A model generated the notes under the pieces. That model was not told where the DNA came from and made no database searches. It saw nothing but the letters and a program-made list of their open reading frames with translations. Shown one piece after another: positions 43,236 through 54,460 of a stretch of 64,000 nucleotides of DNA. Position 1 is the first letter of the stretch; every line of letters starts with the position of its first letter. The stretch spans positions 338,685 through 402,684 of the forward strand of contig MU001496.1 of the NCBI GenBank assembly GCA_010093485.1, given 5' to 3'. Origin of the DNA: Karstenula rhodostoma CBS 690.94. Its lineage: Eukaryota; Ascomycota; Dothideomycetes; Pleosporales; Didymosphaeriaceae. The position numbers and the translations under genes are program-made.

Positions 43236-44841
43236 CCCGCCATCATTGCGAAGCTTTGCCTCTCGGTACCGGGGCGGAGCGCTCCTGCTCATTTCGAATC
43301 GTGGTGTTGGGCAGGGGTTACCTTTGGATCGGAAAGCGGGAAGTTCCACAGAACTACCTGATTCTTGGTAAGGCGAGGTTTCGAACATCGCGTTCTGTTT
43401 CTCCTCCAATGATTCACGTGGGTGGAGCATGTGGGCCTTACTGCCAAGCTGTTTGAGCTGTCGACGCACGTTTCAACGTGCCATGACATGACCTTCGGCT
43501 CGGAGGTTTTTCGCAATGCATCAAGTTGATCACTTCGCGCCACTAGAATGCGTCGATTAAGCATTGATCAGAGCGCATATCTGGCGTCTCGCCCAAAATG
43601 CCATATTTGGTGTTTTGACGAGATAGTGATGTGCAACGGATCTCAGCCTCCAATTCTTCCATGAGTGAAAGGAACTGCTGCCGAAGATCGGTATGTTATT
43701 CTCGCCCGTGCTCAGCTTTTACGCCAATCAGATTTTGGAGGCCGCCTCATGCACCTGTAATCGATGACGGTGCTCCAAGAAACGACCAACCAGGTATCAC
43801 CGTGGAAAACGCATCAAATGCCGCAACGTTCTGTCAGACTATCGTTTCGTTCGCCAGAGCAATGGACCGAAGAATTATCATCTCGCTTCGAGTCGAATGC
43901 CGTGTTCGTTTGCTGTCCGCAGGGCGGCTCAGGTGGATGCGACGCGTCACCTTGTCACTTGTAATATCTGAACGTTCCACTATACCCGGAAAAAGCCTTT
44001 ATCCGATGTTTGCAAATGATTGGAATCGATATGAGGCTAGCCAGGGGGAGTGTTTGTGAGAATCCCGCGATTTTTTGTACCGTTTCTAGAGACGAAGGCA
44101 AACCACCGAGGACATCGAGGGTGGGCTTCTGTATCGTCGAAGCGACACTCGCCCCCTTCTTTCGTATAGTTAACGTTGCTCCTATTATTCTGTGCTCAAT
44201 ATACGCATTCCGCTCGCGGGAAACTTTTTGTCCGAAGATCTTTTTCTGTCCACCTTCAATCAATTACCTCGTGTGTCCGCACACGATGAACCAGGGAGAG
44301 ATCTGAGCAGCGGCTATCTTAAAAGACAACTGAGTTCGACGTTAGCGACAAGAACGAACGCAAGATCGGTCAAGCGAATCCAAATATACTCGCATCGAAC
44401 GCCTGGGGTCGGTACCCGGCACAATACGCGACGTTATATCATATCGCGACATTGCGACCGTGTTCGCCTATCGTACTAGGTCGCACGCCATAGATGCGAT
44501 CCGACCCTTCGCCTCCCCCGCAATCTGCGGGTCACCAACACAAGCGCCAACGCCATCCCGCACGATGCAAGTAGGCTATATCCGGTGGCCTTCCGACAGG
44601 CAGACGGATTTAAGGATGCGTGGCCATAGAGTTGGGTCTCAATGCCGGATCTACGGATCTTGCAGTTGAGAAGCGGGGAAACACCGATTACAAGTACTCG
44701 CATCCGAGCTCACGATGCCTCTTGACCCGTGCAAGAAGACCTTGAACTTGCTTGCGAGAGTGAAAACTCGAGAAAGTCGCGACTGAGCAATCGCGTCCCA
44801 AAACACAGGACCGGCTTTGTGCTCCCTCGACGGGTTCATCT

Positions 44842-46316
44842 CGAGACTACGACTATGCGGTCATAGGCGGAGGCACAGCCGGCCTCGTGGTCGCAGTGCG
44901 CATCATGGAGAACCCTTCAGTGAAGGTCGGCGTCATCGAAGCAGGCCAAAACCGTATGGACGACAAGCAAATCTCCACCCCATCCTCGTATCCCACGCTC
45001 ATCGGCCGACCTAAGTACGACTGGTGCATGCAATCGACGCCACAGCCCTCCGCCGGAAAAACGTACAGCATGCCGAGAGGCAAAGCCCTAGGCGGCAGCT
45101 CTGCCATCAACTATCTCATGTATGTTCGTGGCTCCCGGAAAGACTACAATAGCTGGGCGGAGCTAGGCAATAAAGGCTGGGGATGGGACGACCTCGTGCC
45201 GTATTTCCGCAAACACCAGATGCTCAATATACCCGATGAGAAGGCTTTGCTGGAGGACAAGCAGTTCATGCCGCATGCTGCACGGGAAAAGTACCACGGA
45301 GGCGACGGACCCATCCATACCAGCTTCAATGACCACTACATGCCGCTTGAAGAAGACTTCTGCAAGGCAGCATACGAGGTCGGAGGGAAAGAGAGTGCGC
45401 TGAGCGATGCCTGAAGCGGGGACCATATGGGATTCTACTCGTCTCTTGCAGCAGTCGATCGCTCATCAGATCCTGGAAATCGATCTTACGCTGCGACTGG
45501 GTATCTTCGACCAAATCTGCATCGGAAGAACCTGCGTGTTTTGACGGAGGCTTACGCCACGAGGATCTATTCGACGAGCAGGGTGCGGCGGGTGTGGAGT
45601 TCTCGCACTCAAGGAAACTCCATGTAGTCAAAGCGAACAAGGAGGTTGTCTTGTCGGCTGGCGTCATTCAGACGCCCCAACTGCTGGAATTGTCAGACAT
45701 TGGAGATCCAGATGTTTTGCAGAAGGCAGGAGTCAAATGCGTCATCGAGAATAAGTCTGTCGGCGCCAACTTCCAAGATCATGTTCTCGGCGGCATGCTT
45801 TTTACACTGCTCATATGCCTCGAGCATCCACTGTCTCGCGGTAGCGTACATATCGCCTCTTCAGACCCAATGAAACCTCCCATAATCGATCCTGGATATC
45901 TCCGTCACGAGACCGACGCAAAGATACTAGCAACGGGCTTGAAATGGCTTGATGAGGTATCGAAGCATTTTTTGGTGGCAAAATCCTTGGGCGACCGCGT
46001 ACTGCCTCCACCCGAAAACACTCTGGAGACGGAAGAGCAGCGAGTCGAGTACGTGAAGAATCACATCTCCACGCAGTACCATTTGATGGGCGTAGCAGCC
46101 ATGGGCGAGGTCGCCAACGATCGATTGCAGGTTATTGATGGGAAAGGCCAAGTGATCAAGGGTTTGAGAGTTGTTGATGCTAGTGTCTTTCCGGGCCATG
46201 TGAGCGGCAACATCATGAGTAGTACGTATACTGTGGCAGAGAAGGGGGCCGATTTGATCAAGCAGGAGGACGGTCAGTTCGGTAGCGAACCTGGGGGTGG
46301 AACAGCAAGACTGTAG
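44842..46316 (+). pseudogene. Decayed GMC oxidoreductase (FAD-dependent alcohol/choline dehydrogenase family)
   Basis: The N-terminal dinucleotide fold is intact ('YDYAVIGGGTAGLVVAVRIM', 'VGVIEAGQNR'), followed by the GMC signature 'PRGKALGGSSAINYLMYVRG', and the C-terminus has the catalytic region 'STQYHLMGVAAMGEVANDRL' and 'LRVVDASVFPGHVSGNIMSS'. Three lesions break it. There is an in-frame TGA at 45412-45414 inside a conserved 'SDA-SGDHMGFYSSL' stretch. A one-base shift near 45565 moves 'LFDEQGAAGVEFSH' into another frame. 'DHVLGGMLF' (45780-45806) is also joined directly to 'CLEHPLSRGSVHI', whereas family members carry roughly a hundred residues between them. No in-frame ATG exists at the 5' end. 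Intact relatives oxidise alcohols with FAD. Recent decay is likely, since most of the sequence is still highly recognisable. Confidence 0.85.
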
Positions 46317-47856
46317 TCGTGAAACTTATCTACGCTGTTGTAATCAGTACCTTTGACATTCTCGAGTACGACATGTGTAATCAGGTCTTGAAGACGGTGT
46401 TCGCTTTGTTCCTTGGTGATATACCGACGAGCCGAGCGCCACGCGGGCGAGAGATTACACATCCACGAGCCTCTAAAAGCTAGCAACTCGTCGGCAAACC
46501 TCCACTCTGGTCGTGTAAGTGATGTAGATATCGAGGCCTCATGATCTTTAGACTCTGCAGCAATCATCAGTCGTTAACTTTATTTTGCATCTCACAGTCC
46601 GACATTGTGGATGTGTCGATGTAAGGCACGTGGGGCCAACTTAGCCTGAGGAAGAACGGGAGGCAAGGGTGCACGTGCGGGGTTAGGCTGAAACGAGCGG
46701 CCAACACGCGACCCTGTTCTGTTGAGATATGGGGAGCTAAAATGAACCTCACTCCGTCTCTCCGTCACTCATTCTCTTAACACCTCCTGCAGACCTTTAG
46801 AAGCGGATAAATCCTCATACGGCTTACGATGGGCCCTCCAAGAGGGGCTTTAGTCATCGCTATACTCGCAACACAGCAGCTTCACTGAATTTCTCGCCAG
46901 CTCTGCTCGAATACTAGCATGCAATATGCTACACGATACATCAGTCAGCATATAAGCTACATGAGCATGTTAGCATGTTAGCACGGTAGAAGGATACCAT
47001 TAAAACAGGTTAGCTTCCTGCTAGCCTACGTCCTCGCTAACACCGGCCCAGGCAGCTTTCCATTCAAGACAATCTCACCTGTAGAGCATTCGAACAAGCA
47101 TATGTGTAGGAGAGCATGCTATCTTTCTGGATGCAAATGTGGTGTTCGAATCGAACCGGAACCGACCCATGCTGTGGCACTGAGACGACGTCTGAGCCTT
47201 CGGATACAGGTGCCCTACCACCTCACGCGAACATGTACAATTGCGAACTGACCCCTCTGCGACCACGCCCATCCGTTCACATGAGTCAAGAAAGAAGATA
47301 TACCGCATGCATCTGTCTTGATGCGTTGGCAAGGCACACCGCTCCAGTCTTCACCATTGGCCACATGCACTCAATGCACTGTCACAGATAGCCTTGGGAC
47401 TGCTACAAAACGACATGCTCGCAAGACCGTGTACATACTCCCTTCTTATCTTTAGAGTCAACAGTGGTTCCTTCTTCTTGCGGGGTGTCGCGCTAGAAAA
47501 CGGCTACCTGCGGCGCCAAGGCCCGACTCCATTGTACCACCTCTATCCACCACGACGTCTCCTCCATCCCACATCCCACGCACCCAAGACCTCTCACGAG
47601 CTGGCAGCAATTCCTTCACTGCCTCGTGATTGTCCTGGCTCAATCAACGTCCAACTTACGCCCAAGGCAACGCCAGCCGAATAACGTCATCGGCAGAGGA
47701 CACACTAGAGCGAACGAAACCTAGGGTCCAGCAGCCGCTCCGATAAGCGAACGACGTGAGTGGTCAAGCGTCTCAACAGTCATCGCCTCGGAACCGATTT
47801 TTGACATCCAGGTTCCTTGCTTTGGCGGGGGCAACGAGTGGGTTATATACGTAAAG
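46317..47856. other. Intergenic region before the A-T-R-R gene
   Basis: About 1.5 kb. A minus-strand ORF at 46274-46567 (97 codons, Trp/Arg-rich) has no recognisable domain and overlaps the end of the pseudogene. Nothing else is supported. A TATATAC element lies at 47844-47850, very close to the annotated start of the next gene. Confidence 0.45.
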
Positions 47857-50800
47857 ATGCCCGTCCAGCACATACCTACTTCACACTACTATCCCCGCCA
47901 AAACATGCCCATCATCGACACGACAAAAGACCTCTCGGCGCTCTTCACCAAACAAGCACAAGCGACTCCAGATGCTGTTGCTTTAGAAGACGACAAGCAC
48001 AGCTATACATATGCTGAGCTCCACGACAAGGTTGCAGCGTTAGCCGACCGCCTCCGAGCCCATGGCGTCGGTCGCGATGGCCTTGTCGGCGTACTGCTAC
48101 CCCGGTCTGCTGACTACGTAATCGCTTGTCTCGCTGCTTTGCGCGCTGGCGGTGCCTTTCTGGTTCTCGAGCTTGCGTATCCCCCAGATCTGCTGGCCGA
48201 CGTCCTCGACGATGCCCGTCCCGTTGTTGTCGTGACGGTGCGTGCCGAGGTCGGGAAGATCAAGCAAGGGGTCCCCCTCATCACCCTCGACGAAGAAGCC
48301 TCCAACAGCGATGGCCATGTACAGGAGAGCGAACTTCTTCCGCTGCCCGCAGAGACCGATCTTGATAAGCTAAGCTTTGTTGCTTACTCGAGTGGGACTA
48401 CTGGCAAGCCCAAAGGCATCGCAAACCCTCACAGAGCAGCTGTCCTCTCATATGACCTTCGCTTCGGCCTGTCAGACCTTCAACCAGGAGACCGCGTTGC
48501 TTGCAATGTCTTCTTCGTTTGGGAGATCATTCGACCACTCCTCCGCGGCGCGACTGTCGTGGCTGTCCCCGACGAGGCGAGCTATGATCCGCGCATGCTT
48601 GTCGACTTGCTGTCTTCGAAAAAGATCACCGAAACTCTGTTCACACCGACATTGTTCGCGGCTATACTTTCCCGACATCCTAACTTGGGCAACCGACTGC
48701 CTAATCTAAAGACTATTTGGTTGAATGGCGAAGTGGTGACCACGGATCTTGCCCGCCGTGGTCTCAAGATCTTGCCAAACGCCCGTCTGCTCAACGTCTA
48801 CAGCGCTTGTGAGACCCATGAGGTCGCCTGTGGTGATATACGAGAGATGCTCGAGAAGATTGACCCGAAAGCCCTCTACTGCCCAGTCGGTCCTCCTTTG
48901 GTCGACAACAAGTACATCTACATCCTGAATGAAAGCGGTCACAGAGTTGAAGATGGCACTAATGGCGAGCTTTTTGTTGGTGGCCATCTCCTGGCTCGAG
49001 GCTACCTCAACCTCCCAGAGACGACGGAGAAAGCATTCACCCCGAATCCGTTCAGTGCCAAGTCTGGTGCCCGAATGTATAGAACCGGTGACAAGGCACG
49101 CCTACTTCCATCAGGGCTGCTCGAGATCACTGGACGGGTTGGAGCTATGATCAAGCTCCGCGGCTACTCTGTGGTCCCTGGAAAAGTGGAAAATGACATC
49201 GTACAGTATTTGTCTGTCAGCCGTTGTGCGGTCGTAGCTCACGGCGAGGGCATCGACAAACAATTGGTTGCGTACTTTGTCCGGGACAAAGAAGCGTCTT
49301 CTTCTGAACGACCTCAGATTGAAGTCGATAACGATGCCCGTAGCATGAGCGCTAGGCAGGTACTCAAGCCTTATCTTGCGCACTACATGATACCTCATCT
49401 ATGGGTTGAGATGGACGACTTACCCACGCACGAGGTGTCCGGGAAAGTCGACCTCAAAGCACTGCCTCCGCCAAACACGAGGACAAAGTCTCCGACTGGA
49501 AAGCGAGCTACGTATGAGCAGGATCCTATTGACATTGGACAAATCACTTCTGTCTGGGCTTCCATTCTCGGTATCCAGCCAAGCTCCATCACTCCTGAGT
49601 ACAACTTCTTCGACTTGGGCGGTCATTCTCTGTTACTTGCCGACCTTGCAGCTCGGCTTTCGAATAGATTTGGGCTGAAGATTCCTGTCGCTAGACTTGC
49701 TGACCCCGCCACCCTTAACGGTCATCTAGACACAGTGCGCGCTGTACGCGATGGACAGACCGCTGCGGTGCAAGCCGACCTTCCTGCGGTTCTGCGGGCC
49801 GATTCCGTGCTCGACAAGGATATCCAACCTACTAATACCAAGATGCACGCGTTGAAGGATGCGAAAACTGTTCTTCTTACTGGAGTGACCGGTTTCTTGG
49901 GTGCTTTCCTACTGCGCGACCTTCTCGACAGCACTTCCGCAAAGATCATCTGCCTTGTACGTTTTAGCGATGCTTCACAGGATGATCTGCCTGCTGGTAT
50001 CGCGAGAATCAGGCGAAATTTGCTCGACTTTGGCTTGTGGAGTGATCTTATCATGGAGCGTGTGGAGATTCTTCCCGGAAACCTTTCGCGGAGACGCTTT
50101 GGCCTTTCCCCCGATGCCTTTGCAGAGGTCGCTAAGCGCGTGGATGTCATCGTTCATGCCGCCGCTACCGTCAACTTGGTCTACCCTTATGCTGCGCTAC
50201 GACTGCCAAATGTCATCGGCACGAAAGAGATTCTACGCCTTGCTTGCCAAGGCGGGGCTACTGTCCAATACGTCTCCACAAACGGAGTGTTGCCCCCTGC
50301 AGCTGGACAAGCAGGTTGGCCCGAGGATGCAATGTTGAATGTCGAGGACGTTCCAGAGAAGCTCGCAGACGGATATGGCCAGACTAAATGGGTCGCTGAA
50401 CAGCTAGTCCTGGAAGCGAGCCGACGTGGTCTACCAGTGAAGGTTCACCGTTGCGGTACAATCAGCGGCCACAGTCAATCCGGTTCATCGAACGCCTGGG
50501 ATCTTTTGACAGCACTCTTGGTCGAATCCATCCGTATCGGTCACTTCCCTGACGTCAATGGTTGGCGAGCTGAGATGACTCCGGTCGACTTCGTCAGTAA
50601 AGCGATCGTTCATCTAGGCAACCAGACAGATGCGGACCAGGTCATCTTTCATCTAGGAGACCCTACACCTGTCGATACCCGCGCAGTTTTCGAGAACTTG
50701 AACCACCTTGGTTACCCCACGCAACCGCTTGAGTTCGACAAGTGGGTTGAGCTGTGGGACGACAAGCGAGGCTCTGCTAAGGGCGGAGATGGTGCATTTA

Positions 50801-51765
50801 CAATCGATATCCTCCGCAGTGGTATGCCCAGTGTCGAGTTTCTCCGTGACATTGTCGTACTCGATAACGCAAAGACGAGGCCATTCCGCGCTGCTGTAGA
50901 GCGGCCCAAGGTTGACGAGATCCTGCTCGAGACCTACACCCGCCACTGGTATGCCCGCGGTTGGCTTCCAAAACCGCCGACTACTTCAAATGCAACCGGC
51001 GGCACCGGTCAACTCCCCAAGAGGGGTCCGCTGTATAACAAAGTGGTTGTCGTCATGGGTGCCTCGTCCGGAATTGGTGCCGCAACTGCTACGGCACTAG
51101 CTCGAGAGGGATGTCATGTCGCGCTCGCGGCACGTCGTCTTGATGCTCTTGAGGACCTAAAGAAGCGCATCGTTGTGCGTGAAGGCAAAGTCTTTTGCCA
51201 GAAGACAGATGTCACCGACAGAGGGCAGGTCCAGGCGCTCATTGCTGCAACTGAGAAAAAGCTGGGACCAATCGATATCTTCATTTCCGTGTCTGGCGTC
51301 ATGTACTTCACGATGATGAAGAATGTGCAGACCGAAGAATGGGACCGTACTGTCGACGTCAACTGCAAGGGACTCCTTAACTGTATCTCATCGACGATAC
51401 CTTCTATGCTCTCGCGTGGCAAGGGCCACTTCGTTGCGATCTCGTCAGATGCAGGCCGTAAGGTGTTCCCCGGTCTCGGCGTCTACTCCGCTAGCAAGTT
51501 CTTCGTCGAGGCTACCCTGCAGGCTCTGCGAGTTGAGACAGCAGGTACTGGTCTACGCGTGTCGAGCGTCCAGCCCGGTAACGTAGCGACGGACTTGCTC
51601 GGCATGTCGACGGATGCTGAGGCACTGAAGCAGTTCGGGGAGCCAACGGGAGCCAAGGTCCTGGACCCCGAGGATGTGGCCAACGCAATTGTCTACGCCC
51701 TCAGGCAGCCGGAGCATGTCGCAATGAACGAGATTCTCATCGAGCCGCGCGACGAGCCGATCTAG
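47857..51765 (+). CDS. NRPS-like A-T-R-R enzyme, probable glycine betaine reductase
   Basis: One uninterrupted exon, 1302 aa. Parts: adenylation domain (about 25-540; 'YSSGTTGKPKG' at about 176-186, 'YRTGDKARLLPSGLLEITGR' near 408, 'VSGKVDLKALP' near 527), thiolation domain (about 560-640, phosphopantetheine serine in 'DLGGHSLL' near 590), thioester reductase R1 (about 665-1040; 'VLLTGVTGFLGAFLL', 'YGQTKWVAE'), and a C-terminal short-chain dehydrogenase R2 (about 1060-1302; 'VVVMGASSGIGAATA', Ser in 'VAISSDAG', 'YSASK'). There is no condensation domain. This exact A-T-R1-R2 order is that of fungal ATRR, which activates glycine betaine and reduces it in two NADPH steps through betaine aldehyde to choline. 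Choline would feed phosphatidylcholine synthesis. Substrate is inferred from architecture. The ATG at 47905 (residue 17) is a serious alternative start because a TATA-like element lies only 7 bp before 47857. Confidence 0.88.
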   Translation: MPVQHIPTSHYYPRQNMPIIDTTKDLSALFTKQAQATPDAVALEDDKHSYTYAELHDKVAALADRLRAHGVGRDGLVGVLLPRSADYVIACLAALRAGGAFLVLELAYPPDLLADVLDDARPVVVVTVRAEVGKIKQGVPLITLDEEASNSDGHVQESELLPLPAETDLDKLSFVAYSSGTTGKPKGIANPHRAAVLSYDLRFGLSDLQPGDRVACNVFFVWEIIRPLLRGATVVAVPDEASYDPRMLVDLLSSKKITETLFTPTLFAAILSRHPNLGNRLPNLKTIWLNGEVVTTDLARRGLKILPNARLLNVYSACETHEVACGDIREMLEKIDPKALYCPVGPPLVDNKYIYILNESGHRVEDGTNGELFVGGHLLARGYLNLPETTEKAFTPNPFSAKSGARMYRTGDKARLLPSGLLEITGRVGAMIKLRGYSVVPGKVENDIVQYLSVSRCAVVAHGEGIDKQLVAYFVRDKEASSSERPQIEVDNDARSMSARQVLKPYLAHYMIPHLWVEMDDLPTHEVSGKVDLKALPPPNTRTKSPTGKRATYEQDPIDIGQITSVWASILGIQPSSITPEYNFFDLGGHSLLLADLAARLSNRFGLKIPVARLADPATLNGHLDTVRAVRDGQTAAVQADLPAVLRADSVLDKDIQPTNTKMHALKDAKTVLLTGVTGFLGAFLLRDLLDSTSAKIICLVRFSDASQDDLPAGIARIRRNLLDFGLWSDLIMERVEILPGNLSRRRFGLSPDAFAEVAKRVDVIVHAAATVNLVYPYAALRLPNVIGTKEILRLACQGGATVQYVSTNGVLPPAAGQAGWPEDAMLNVEDVPEKLADGYGQTKWVAEQLVLEASRRGLPVKVHRCGTISGHSQSGSSNAWDLLTALLVESIRIGHFPDVNGWRAEMTPVDFVSKAIVHLGNQTDADQVIFHLGDPTPVDTRAVFENLNHLGYPTQPLEFDKWVELWDDKRGSAKGGDGAFTIDILRSGMPSVEFLRDIVVLDNAKTRPFRAAVERPKVDEILLETYTRHWYARGWLPKPPTTSNATGGTGQLPKRGPLYNKVVVVMGASSGIGAATATALAREGCHVALAARRLDALEDLKKRIVVREGKVFCQKTDVTDRGQVQALIAATEKKLGPIDIFISVSGVMYFTMMKNVQTEEWDRTVDVNCKGLLNCISSTIPSMLSRGKGHFVAISSDAGRKVFPGLGVYSASKFFVEATLQALRVETAGTGLRVSSVQPGNVATDLLGMSTDAEALKQFGEPTGAKVLDPEDVANAIVYALRQPEHVAMNEILIEPRDEPI

Positions 51766-52477
51766 GTGCCCGCTAGCGATCAATGTCGGATTATCGGCGT
51801 ATAGGCGTGCTCCCACACTAAAAGTCATGCACGTGGAATTAAATTCCTGCAGCACATGCGCGACACCGTGAATGGCGTCTCCCTGTATCATGTAAAATAC
51901 AATAGTCAAATCACTGTCACTTCGGTTCGCTGTCCTCTTTCTCGCTACGTATGTACAGTACATTGCTTTCACTCCCACTTCCCCATCTCACAACGCAAAC
52001 CAGATCTGGATGTTCCCACCCCAAGTTCTCCGTCACAGGTTTCACCCTCCCATACCTCTTCCCACTCATCCACCAGCACCCCACAAAGTACACCTTCGGA
52101 AGGGTCAGACGGTTAGTGATCAGCCGGATCTTCCATATCGTGTTTGCGGCCATGTTATTGGCATCCACACATTACGGCTTCGGAACGCATGGAATGGATA
52201 TGGTTGCAACGGGTGGTGATCTTCGCGACGCTCGGAAGGTGTGCGTCCATCTGGACTAGAAGAACATCGGCTGAGGAGAACGACGTAAGGTAGTTCTACC
52301 TTGTAGTTGGATTCTACACCGTCGCCAATGACATGGGTGAATTAGCCTTTTTCATGACGAAGGATGTCCAAGTAGCTTGTGATGAAAGCTACAATGTTTA
52401 GGCGAAGCTGGACACGGGGTCTACAAAGTGATCTTATATTCAATCCAAGAAAATAGCACTCAGCAACACAGCCGCAC
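51766..52477. other. Convergent intergenic region between the A-T-R-R gene and the FAD monooxygenase gene
   Basis: About 0.7 kb. ORFs here (for example 51951-52259) look spurious. No other feature seen. Confidence 0.5.
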
Positions 52478-53825
52478 CTATGCCCGAAGCAGCTCCCGCG
52501 CTCGCTCCAGATCCTGCTCAATCTCGTGGTCCCATATCCATGCCATCCTAGTGACTGCGTTCTTCTCAAATGCATCGAGGTCGTCACCTTCAGGCCCCTC
52601 GAGCTCCCACAGCATCCCCGCCTGCCGACTCGTTTCGACCAGTTTCAGCGCCCTCGGACGCCTCACTGCGTCGTAAGCCCGAAACGCTTTCTCCAGCTCA
52701 TCCGCCCCTGATATCTCGCCGAGCAACTCGCCTAGCACATAGCAGTCCTCGATGCACATTCCCGCGCCAGACCCCTGATGCGGCGTCGAAGCGTGAGCCG
52801 CGTCACCAAGCAAGCATACACGCGGTCGCGTCTGATAGAACGTGCGAGCTGGGGCATGATTATAAAGCGCCCAGATATCCGGGTTCTTTACATTCGCCAT
52901 GATCGATTTGACTTTTTCGGTCCAGTCCGCGTAGTCTGCGAGCATGTCTTCTCTCGATGTCTTGACTACCCACTCCGGATCAGTCCACTCAGCTCGGGAG
53001 CTAAAAGCCACCACTGTGCATCCCGTTAGCTCCTGGATCTATCGAACAGCAAACGAAGGTCCTACGGTTGAAAATCGTGCCGTTGGCGATAGGAAACGTC
53101 AGCACATGGCGTTTATAGCCACAGTACATCTGCGGCGTAGTCGCTTCCCTGTCGTCCAGAAACTCCAGCGCTTTCTGCATCGGAAGGATCGCTCTATATG
53201 CATATTTCCCGGAAAACAGCGGCCGTGCTTCGTCCCTGCCGAGCACTATCTCCCGCGTGCGCGACTTGATACCATCGCAGCCGATGACAGCGGTGTGTCG
53301 TGCCGTCGTGCCATCCGCGAAGTGCAGCACCGCGTCGCCGCCACCCCCCTCAGTAACACCAACCAGCCTTTTCCTAAACTGCGCAATCCCCCCGGGAAGA
53401 AGCCGTATAAGCTCATCCAGAAAGTGTGCGCGGTGGACGCCGCCCCCCGGCCCCGGTCGCGCGGGAATAGTAAAGATAGCGTCACCGAGCCTGATCCCCC
53501 TGCCATCTTTCTCGCGAACGAAACCTCCGCTGTCGGCGTTCCGCGTGTCGCCTATCCGCACGTCGAACCATTTCGGCGGCTCGGATTCCCCGTTGTCGCT
53601 GCAGCGGAGGAAGCCTTCTTTGATCCCCGGCGCGATAAGCGCCATGGTGCGCACGAAGTTCGGCTGGAAGCCCACGCCGGCACCGATTTCACCGAAGGAA
53701 GCGGCGCTCTCGTAGACGGTGGTGGGGATGTTGCGGGCGTGGAGGGCGATGGCGAGGGTGAGACCGGAGATGCCGCCGCCTATTATGGCGAGGTTGAAGG
53801 GTTTGGGTGGTGGGGTGGTACCCAT
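52478..53825 (-). CDS. FAD-dependent monooxygenase, salicylate-hydroxylase-like (group A flavoprotein)
   Basis: Two exons, 53066-53825 and 52478-53013, give 431 aa. The Rossmann FAD site is 'NLAIIGGGISGLTLAIALHA' (GxGxxG), the second FAD motif is 'VIGCDGIKSRTR' (DG motif), and the third is 'VCLLGDAAHASTPHQGSGAG' (GD motif). These three in order define the group A single-component hydroxylases, which use NAD(P)H and O2 to hydroxylate aromatic or polyketide-like substrates. The intron (GTAGGA..GCACAG, CTAAC branch) is in phase. There is no signal peptide or membrane helix, so it is probably cytosolic. The substrate is unknown; salicylate is only the name of the closest common annotation. It is convergent with the A-T-R-R gene, so shared regulation is not implied by layout. 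Confidence 0.9.
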
Positions 53826-54460
53826 GGTGAGGGGGGGATAAGAGATGGTGTGGGGATATCAAGCTTTTTTGCTGTGCGCTGGTGGATTGGGTGCTGTGGT
53901 GGATAATCACGGAGAGAAGGTAGAGGTGCAACCCCTCATCACGTGGGCGGGGGTTCCCTACACTGGACCACCGACCGATATATGCATGGTTTTGCTGCAA
54001 GTCATAGTGTTTTGTCGATCCCGCGCGCTTTCCAGTCGGGCATGCATTGATATGAGTAAGCATTCGTAAATGTACTTCCACAAGATTGCGTCCCCGGATG
54101 GAGGTCCGGGATAGTGATGGTAGAATAGGCTGTTATTTTCGCCAAAGTTATAAGACACCGCATGCCCTAGGTTCGCCCTAATAACATCTTTGCACAAAAT
54201 TGATTTTCCCTTGGGTCCCCAATGCCATTGCGCTCTATTCAAAACGTCCAGGCCCTTACAAACCAGCCGTTCTCTGCTATTTCAGCATTAAATCGTCGAG
54301 ACAAGGTCTGTTTCCACGAACCTACCATTCTGATATCGATATTTCTGCGGCGTATCCTGTGGAACGTAGTTTGAGATGGTGCTGTATACATCATTCGTCT
54401 ATTGCTTTTGGATTACATTCGCTTCTTTAAACCCGATTTCCGAACGTGCTACTACTAACC
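53826..54460. other. Intergenic region between the monooxygenase and the F-box-like gene
   Basis: About 0.63 kb. A plus-strand ORF from 53845 overlaps the monooxygenase promoter without motifs. No feature supported. Confidence 0.5.

Larger units (their letters stand above)
42926..44841. other. Gene-poor interval between the pectate lyase and the GMC pseudogene
   Basis: About 1.9 kb. It holds the upstream region of the pectate lyase and the small 10-bp repeat. Short ORFs (for example 43631-44059) have no recognisable family. No intact start exon for the GMC pseudogene was found here: the last in-frame stop before its sequence is at 44761 and no ATG follows it. Confidence 0.5.

Noticed and set aside
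46274..46567. Minus-strand ORF of 97 codons next to the GMC pseudogene
   Set aside because: No recognisable domain, overlaps the pseudogene 3' end, and no promoter or intron evidence; possibly debris of another lost gene.
52944..53906. Plus-strand ORF of 320 codons
   Set aside because: Antisense to the FAD monooxygenase, whose three FAD motifs and splice junction identify the true strand.
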